Shown here one piece after another: positions 59,851 through 64,000 of a stretch of DNA of 64,000 bases (its first letter is position 1; every line of letters begins with the position of its first letter). Source of the stretch: Granulicella sp. 5B5 (GTDB lineage: Bacteria > Acidobacteriota > Terriglobia > Terriglobales > Acidobacteriaceae); assembly GCF_014083945.1 (NCBI RefSeq), contig NZ_CP046444.1, positions 3,658,001-3,722,000 on the forward strand, written 5' to 3'. Below the pieces are notes generated by a model. The model had not been told where the DNA came from. It saw nothing but the letters and a program-made list of their open reading frames with translations, and made no database searches. Made by a program: the position numbers and the translations under genes.

Positions 59851-61082
59851 GCAGACGCGCTCTTTCGTGGAACCGCTGTAGCGGCCCGTTGCTCTGCACT
59901 GCGCAGCCGTTGCGGTGGCACGGCGTAGAGTACCGTCTGCAGCCCATCGCCGTCATACGCGCGCAGAAAGTAACAGTACGCTGGCTGCATCGACCGCAGC
60001 AATAGCGGTATACGCCACACATCCGCCTGCGTGTGATACACGCACACCGCCAGCACAGGCATCTCGCACTCGATCGTCCCGCGTGCCCCAAGCAGCGCGC
60101 CGTACTCAGCGCCTTCGATGTCCATCTTGATCATCGTCACGCGCTGTCCGGCAAACATCTCATCCAGCGTGCGGCACTCTACGTCTACGCCCTCATCGCT
60201 CGTTGTGGAGGTCGCCGCTCCGCTCATCGCGAAGCGCAGTGTGCAACGCTCAGCACCTACCGCGCACGCTATCGGATGGATCTTCGCTGCCACCGAGTGC
60301 GGCAGCCCAGCCACATATGCAGCGAGCTTGCCTGCAGAGACCGCATCGGCCTCCACGGCATATACGTCCTCGAATCGCTCGCCGCTCCACTCCAGCATCT
60401 GTCGGATCGTATCTCCATCGAACGCGCCGCAGTCCACCAGCACTTCGTCTTCGCGCGGCTCCAGAAGGTCGGCAGGGAAGTACGTCGTCACCGGAGCAGG
60501 GTACGGAAACCCTCGCGCATCGCCTAGCGCCCGCCATCGAATGTTGGCGCGATAGACCGCCAGCGACTCAGCGTCCTCCCATAGCGTCTCGGCCTCCAGC
60601 ACCTGCGGCAGGGCCTCATACAAGCGGTGAGGCGGTTCATTCAGCAGCAGCATCGTCATAAAGTCATTGCCGAACCGCCAGAACAGCGGCGCATAGCTCG
60701 ACACGGCAACGCAACCCAGTGCATGCAGCTTCGCCTCCGTATCCACATACCAGTGAAAGTCGTTCCAGATCGTCACGAAGAAGACCGCTTTCGCGCCGAA
60801 CCGCTCTGCAGCCTCCCGCGGAGACACCACAGTAAGCCCTGCCACCAACTCCCCCCACCGCGTAGCATTGCCGTCACAAACCGCCAGCGGCTCTATGCCA
60901 ATCGTGCGCAGCGACTCCACTGCGCGCCGCCCCAGCGTTCCTGCTCCATAGAGAACACAACGACCACCATGCGCCGCCAGTAGCTCCGCCAATGCATGGT
61001 TCTCGCGCGCTCGCACCTCGGCAGGCGATTCGATCAGCACCTCGCGCAGCGGCGTCTCGATCGCGGCCCTGCTTCCATCCAT
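59847..61082 (-). CDS. FkbM family methyltransferase with N-terminal Rossmann-like domain
   Basis: A protein of about 411 residues. An N-terminal Rossmann-like segment (CVLYGAGTLGRRAVESLRTIGIEPLAVCD) resembles the PglD/CDP-glycosyl-like domains found in front of sugar-modifying enzymes. The C-terminal FkbM methyltransferase has VLVDCGAFDGDTIRQML (SAM motif I), VYAVEAD, and VTMIKMDIEGAEYGALLGA. It probably O-methylates a glycan sugar. The ATG with GAGGGGG about 6 bases upstream is chosen; a GTG nine codons earlier overlaps the KdsC-like stop as GTGA and is equally possible. Confidence 0.85.
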   Translation of the reverse strand: MDGSRAAIETPLREVLIESPAEVRARENHALAELLAAHGGRCVLYGAGTLGRRAVESLRTIGIEPLAVCDGNATRWGELVAGLTVVSPREAAERFGAKAVFFVTIWNDFHWYVDTEAKLHALGCVAVSSYAPLFWRFGNDFMTMLLLNEPPHRLYEALPQVLEAETLWEDAESLAVYRANIRWRALGDARGFPYPAPVTTYFPADLLEPREDEVLVDCGAFDGDTIRQMLEWSGERFEDVYAVEADAVSAGKLAAYVAGLPHSVAAKIHPIACAVGAERCTLRFAMSGAATSTTSDEGVDVECRTLDEMFAGQRVTMIKMDIEGAEYGALLGARGTIECEMPVLAVCVYHTQADVWRIPLLLRSMQPAYCYFLRAYDGDGLQTVLYAVPPQRLRSAEQRAATAVPRKSASA

Positions 61083-61105
61083 CCCGAGTCCCCCTCTGCT
61101 GCCTG

Positions 61106-61654
61106 TCACTGTGTCGGCGGTTGCATCAGAAACACATCACGCCCGCGCAATCCGCGCGCTGCAATCACGGCATCGGCAAACTGCCGCACCGCTCCGCGGC
61201 CTCCCGGCAACTCGGCAACAAATCCGCTCTCGCCACGCCCACGCACATACGCCAGCACCTCGGCGGCAGCGTTGGCCGGGCAGGCGCACATGCCAGTGAT
61301 CTCCATCGCAAACAGGTCATTCACATCGTCGCCGAAGAAACACGTCTGCTCCAGCGCCACGCCGAGTTGTGCCGCGAACTCCCGCAGCGCAGCCGCCTTA
61401 TCGCGCGTCCCCTTGGCGACAAACGGAATGTGCATCTTCTTCGCGAACAGGTCCACCTGTGCGGCTGGCTCGCCCGAGATCAGCGCCATCTTCATGCCGA
61501 GACGCCGTAGCAAACTCACGCCCATGATGTCCGCGAAGGCGAAGCTCTTGAACTCCTCGCCGCTGGGTGACCACGTCAGCCGCCCGTCGGTCAGCACGCC
61601 ATCCACATCGAACGCAACAGCCTGCAACGTTCGCAGCATCTCCTCGTTGGCCAT
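61106..61654 (-). CDS. KdsC-like HAD phosphatase (YrbI family)
   Basis: A 182-residue HAD-superfamily phosphatase: FDVDGVLTDGRLTWSP (DxDG nucleophile motif), FADIMGVSLLRRLGMKMALISGE (motif II), FVAKGTRDKAAALREFA (Lys) and CFFGDDVNDLFAMEI (motif IV). This is the KdsC class that dephosphorylates Kdo-8-phosphate or nonulosonate-9-phosphates. Next to neuB it is best read as the phosphatase for the NeuB product, but Kdo or KDN chemistry cannot be excluded. The ATG overlaps the neuB stop by one base (TAATG). Confidence 0.87.
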   Translation of the reverse strand: MANEEMLRTLQAVAFDVDGVLTDGRLTWSPSGEEFKSFAFADIMGVSLLRRLGMKMALISGEPAAQVDLFAKKMHIPFVAKGTRDKAAALREFAAQLGVALEQTCFFGDDVNDLFAMEITGMCACPANAAAEVLAYVRGRGESGFVAELPGGRGAVRQFADAVIAARGLRGRDVFLMQPPTQ

Positions 61655-62529
61655 TAGACGTGCGCGCCCACGCGCCGCAGCTTCTTCATCACCGGAATCT
61701 CTTCCTCGTACACACGCTTGATGCCGTCGCCCATCGACTGCTCGCACAGCCGGATGTCGCGCACCAGCCGCGAGATCCCATTCGGCTCCAGCGACGCCGC
61801 CTGGTCCGAGCCCCACATCGCGCGGTCCATCGTAATGTGCCGCTCCACGCAGCACGCACCCAGCACGCTCGCGGCAACCGAGGTTGGGATGCCGGTCTCA
61901 TGCCCCGAGTAACCCACCGGCAAGCCGTAACGCTCGATCATACTCGGGATCGCGCGCAGGTTCAGCTGCTCATACTTCGCCGGATACGTTGAAGTCGTAT
62001 GCATCAGCACCAGGTTGTCCTCGCCCAGCACGTTTACCGCGTGGTCGATCTCCTCATACGTGCTCATGCCCGTTGAGGCGATCACCGGCTTGCCCTTGCT
62101 GCGGATGTGCCGCAGCAGGTGGTCATCGGTTAGCGATGCCGACGCGATCTTGTACACCGGTGGGTTGAACTGTTCGATGAAGTCCACACTGGCCTCGTCC
62201 CACGGCGAGGCAAACCAGTCGATCTTCACCTGCTTGCAGAAACTGTCGATCTCGGCGTAGTCCTCTTCGTGAAATTCGAGCCCATGCTTCAGGTCGCCAT
62301 TGGTATCGCCGAACGGATTGGGCCGCGGCGTCGCGAGTTCGGCCGCGGTGTACACCACGTCGATCGTGCGCTTCTGGAACTTCACCGCATCGCAACCGGC
62401 AGCCACCGCCACGGAGATCAGCCGCTTCGCCAGGTCCACGTTGCCGTTATGGTTGATGCCGATCTCGGCGATGATGTAGCAGGGCTGGCCTGCGCCCAAC
62501 TCACGGTTTCCAATGCGTACGGTCTTCAT
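61654..62529 (-). CDS. neuB: N-acetylneuraminate synthase-type nonulosonate synthase
   Basis: Condenses phosphoenolpyruvate with a hexosamine (ManNAc or a phosphorylated or modified analogue) to a nine-carbon acid. The TIM barrel is clear: CYIIAEIGINHNGNVDLAKRL, AVKFQKRTIDVVYT, FASPWDEASVDFIEQ, YKIASASLTDDHLLRHI, ASTGMSTYEEI, LMHTTSTYPA, VGYSGHETGI and VERHITMDRAMWGSDQAASL. At 291 residues it lacks the C-terminal SAF (antifreeze-like) domain present in typical NeuB. No epimerase or CMP-sugar synthetase gene is in the window, so the exact sugar is open. Confidence 0.88.
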   Translation of the reverse strand: MKTVRIGNRELGAGQPCYIIAEIGINHNGNVDLAKRLISVAVAAGCDAVKFQKRTIDVVYTAAELATPRPNPFGDTNGDLKHGLEFHEEDYAEIDSFCKQVKIDWFASPWDEASVDFIEQFNPPVYKIASASLTDDHLLRHIRSKGKPVIASTGMSTYEEIDHAVNVLGEDNLVLMHTTSTYPAKYEQLNLRAIPSMIERYGLPVGYSGHETGIPTSVAASVLGACCVERHITMDRAMWGSDQAASLEPNGISRLVRDIRLCEQSMGDGIKRVYEEEIPVMKKLRRVGAHV

Positions 62530-62648
62530 GCTGACTCCGATGCCCAGTTTTAGCCTGGGGCTCGACGGCGCAGGAACGCGCCGTTCTTAGCTCTTCGGAT
62601 TCTTTCAGGGAGTCCGTGGGCTGTCTACCTGACCTGAGCTGCGTTGAT

Positions 62649-63017
62649 CTACCGCAGGTAGCTGTCGTCCCTGGCGATCCAGTCCTGCCGCGGGGGTGCG
62701 AACAGGTCGAAATCGACCGTGTCCTCCAGCGCCTCGGCCGAGTGCGGCAGTCCACCGGGGATGACCAGCACCTCACCAGCCCGGATAATGTGCTCCATCG
62801 GGGCCGCCTCGTCGCCGAGAAGGAACTTAAGCGCTCCCTCGGTGATATAGCTGATCTGTTCGTTTGGATGGCTATGTCGTGGCACAATGCAGCCCTTCTT
62901 CAGCACAATTCGTGCCAGCATCCCCTGCTCGCCGGTTACGAACTGCCGGGTCAGCAGTGGATTCATCGTCTCTACCGGGAGCTTGTCCCAGCTCGTATGT
63001 TGCAGTTCAGTCGCCAT
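62649..63017 (-). CDS. Single-domain cupin protein
   Basis: A 122-residue cupin. Motif 1 is IVPRHSHPNEQISYITEGALKF (HxH, E) and motif 2 GEVLVIPGGLPHSAEAL (His), so a complete metal site is predicted. The rest is short and without other domains. It lies upstream of neuB on the same strand with a 119-base gap and may be the first gene of the glycan operon, as some cupins there act as sugar isomerase-like or regulatory proteins. The gap holds nothing recognisable. The function is unknown. Confidence 0.82.
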   Translation of the reverse strand: MATELQHTSWDKLPVETMNPLLTRQFVTGEQGMLARIVLKKGCIVPRHSHPNEQISYITEGALKFLLGDEAAPMEHIIRAGEVLVIPGGLPHSAEALEDTVDFDLFAPPRQDWIARDDSYLR

Positions 63018-63149
63018 CGCCTCAGCCTACAACGGCAGCGCCCACGCCGTCTTCAATGGATGGCTGCACTTCGGAAAGAAGAGACCGGAATTTCGTCGGC
63101 TTACCTCTCATCGCCTGTGGAGAACTCTGGCTCAGCCTTCCACAGAACC

Positions 63150-63353
63150 TTGACACTGCCTATATAATGAGACGAATACAGCAATAAAGTATGTAACTTG
63201 CAAGTCAATCGTGGAACGACTCTTCGCAACCGGAGCTGCATCAACTTCGACGGCAGGACTGCCAGTTCACAACCCACCTCCCCGACGAGGTGATCCACCC
63301 CTAAGTCTATATTGCTGCGGATCTTGCAGGAAAAATGCCGGGGGGACCCCTCC
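63150..63353 (+). other. Compound element E1, copy D (divergent copy upstream of the ammonium transporter)
   Basis: TTGACA, 7 bases, TATAAT; then, further on, CCCCTAAGTC, GCTGCGGATCTTGC and a CCGGGGGGACCCC stem. The GGATCTT block is conserved but its hairpin arms differ from copies A-C. It includes AACTTGCAAGTC, close to the MarR-site palindrome at 54798. It fills most of the 369 bases between the divergent cupin and the transporter gene. Confidence 0.5.
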
Positions 63354-63386
63354 GCCTAAAACAACACTAGAAGGGAACTGTATCGG

Positions 63387-64000
63387 ATGGCGAGATTGAG
63401 GCTGATTTCAGGAATTCGGGACCACTCGGCAGGCGCGGGCCGCCTCTTCAAGGCGGGCTTTCTGCTGACTGCGGGTCTCGTCTCGGCAACTCCGCTACTG
63501 GCGCAGGTCCCCGATCGCCTCGCCGCCCTGGAGAAGGCAACCGCCGCGAACACCGCTGCCGTCGCCGCCGCGCAGTCCAACGCCGACAATGCCTGGATGC
63601 TCACCAGCGCCGCCCTGGTGCTGATGATGAGCGGCCCCGGCCTGGCCCTGTTCTACGGCGGCCTGGTCCGCAAGAAGAACATACTCGGCACCATGATGCA
63701 GACCTTCGCCATGATGGCGATCATCACGGTCCTGTGGGCGTTCCTGACCTACTCCCTGGCCTTCGGCCCAGGCAACGCCTTCATCGGCGGCTTCAGCCAC
63801 CTCTTCCTCCACGGAGTGGGCGTCACCCCCAACACCGCTTACGCCGCGACGATCCCTGAGCAGACGTTCATGATCTACCAGCTCATGTTTGCGATCATCA
63901 CCCCCGCGCTGGTCACCGGCGCCTTTGCCGAGAGGATGAAGTTCTCGGCGATGGTGGTCTTCCTCACGCTGTGGGCCATCTTCGTATACAGCCCGATGGC
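63387..64000 (+). CDS. amt: Ammonium transporter (Amt/MEP/Rh), 3' end outside the window
   Basis: The first 204 residues of an inner-membrane ammonium channel. A signal-peptide-like N-terminus (FLLTAGLVSATPLLAQ) and a short Ala-rich periplasmic segment precede NAWMLTSAALVLMMSGPGLALFYGGLVRKKN, the Amt family signature in TM1. FAMMAIITVLWAFLTYSLAF and YQLMFAIITPALVTGAFAERMKFSAMV follow. The reading frame is open to the last base. The ATG has GAAGGGA about 10 bases upstream. A glnK gene would be expected nearby but would lie outside the window. Confidence 0.93.
   Translation, partial: MARLRLISGIRDHSAGAGRLFKAGFLLTAGLVSATPLLAQVPDRLAALEKATAANTAAVAAAQSNADNAWMLTSAALVLMMSGPGLALFYGGLVRKKNILGTMMQTFAMMAIITVLWAFLTYSLAFGPGNAFIGGFSHLFLHGVGVTPNTAYAATIPEQTFMIYQLMFAIITPALVTGAFAERMKFSAMVVFLTLWAIFVYSPM

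Noticed and set aside
63101-63298. A 65-codon minus-strand ORF inside element E1 copy D
   Set aside because: No ribosome-binding site, no motifs, and it lies across the conserved element.
1-64000. CRISPR arrays, tRNA and rRNA genes
   Set aside because: No regularly spaced repeats, cloverleaf with CCA-type end, or rRNA signature was seen on reading through the window; a covariance search was not possible.

Overview
The window looks like chromosomal DNA of an acidobacterium of the class Terriglobia (Granulicella/Terriglobus/Edaphobacter-like). It is GC-rich and diderm in character: a TonB-dependent receptor with an N-terminal carboxypeptidase-like domain, a SCO1/SenC protein and beta-barrel proteins. 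It carries a TIGR03435-type protein (a family known mainly from this phylum), NHL/Ig-like secreted proteins and many short dispersed palindromic repeats. I see no rRNA, tRNA, CRISPR, IS transposase or prophage. The assignment rests on gene content only.

Layout. 1-4.3 kb: 3' end of hemA, a kinase remnant, a SCO1 gene, hemC and a double UspA protein. 4.5-10.5 kb (minus strand): a surface-protein cluster with a beta-barrel protein, a GNAT-NHL-Ig fusion, a phage-tail-collar protein and a collagen-like protein. 10.7-15.4 kb: a TPR/GT-C membrane protein facing a GT87 and GT2-GtrA pair. 15.6-21.7 kb: DUF2199, pilT, NIPSNAP, HxlR/SDR and a ClC channel. 21.8-26 kb (minus): a deoC - unknown gene - ALDH16-type dehydrogenase operon. 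26.2-32.3 kb: DUF2252, a Mop/TOBE regulator, and nrdA/nrdB behind paired NrdR-like boxes and a cobalamin riboswitch. 32.3-41.1 kb: three TetR regulators with visible operators, next to an alcohol dehydrogenase-like gene, a small ORF and a DHA2 efflux pump, plus a GH38 alpha-mannosidase. 41.3-46.2 kb: hemD, nth, hemQ, DedA and inositol-phosphate synthase. 46.3-53.6 kb: GIY-YIG, a small Cys-containing protein, TIGR03435, a TonB receptor, engB and a second NHL-Ig protein. 53.7-57.2 kb: an epimerase and a MarR - isochorismatase-like - MFS operon. 57.3-63.0 kb (minus): a tightly coupled nonulosonate/heptose glycan operon (cupin, neuB, KdsC-like, FkbM, GtrA, GT2, gmhA, ankyrin). 63.4 kb to the end: an ammonium transporter cut by the window edge.

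Connections. hemA, hemC, hemD and hemQ are all present but scattered; HemQ implies the coproporphyrin-dependent branch of heme synthesis. DeoC would release acetaldehyde that the ALDH16-type enzyme could oxidise. Class I ribonucleotide reductase is set up to respond to both dNTP status (NrdR) and vitamin B12.

The most unusual feature is the repeat landscape. One palindromic family is inserted in frame, always in the same reading frame, inside hemC, hemD and a DUF2252 gene. A second family sits in frame in the ALDH interdomain linker. A third, compound intergenic element (TTGACA-N7-TAYAAT, then a conserved GGATCTT/C-rich-G-rich hairpin block) occurs four times and may be a small RNA or leader.
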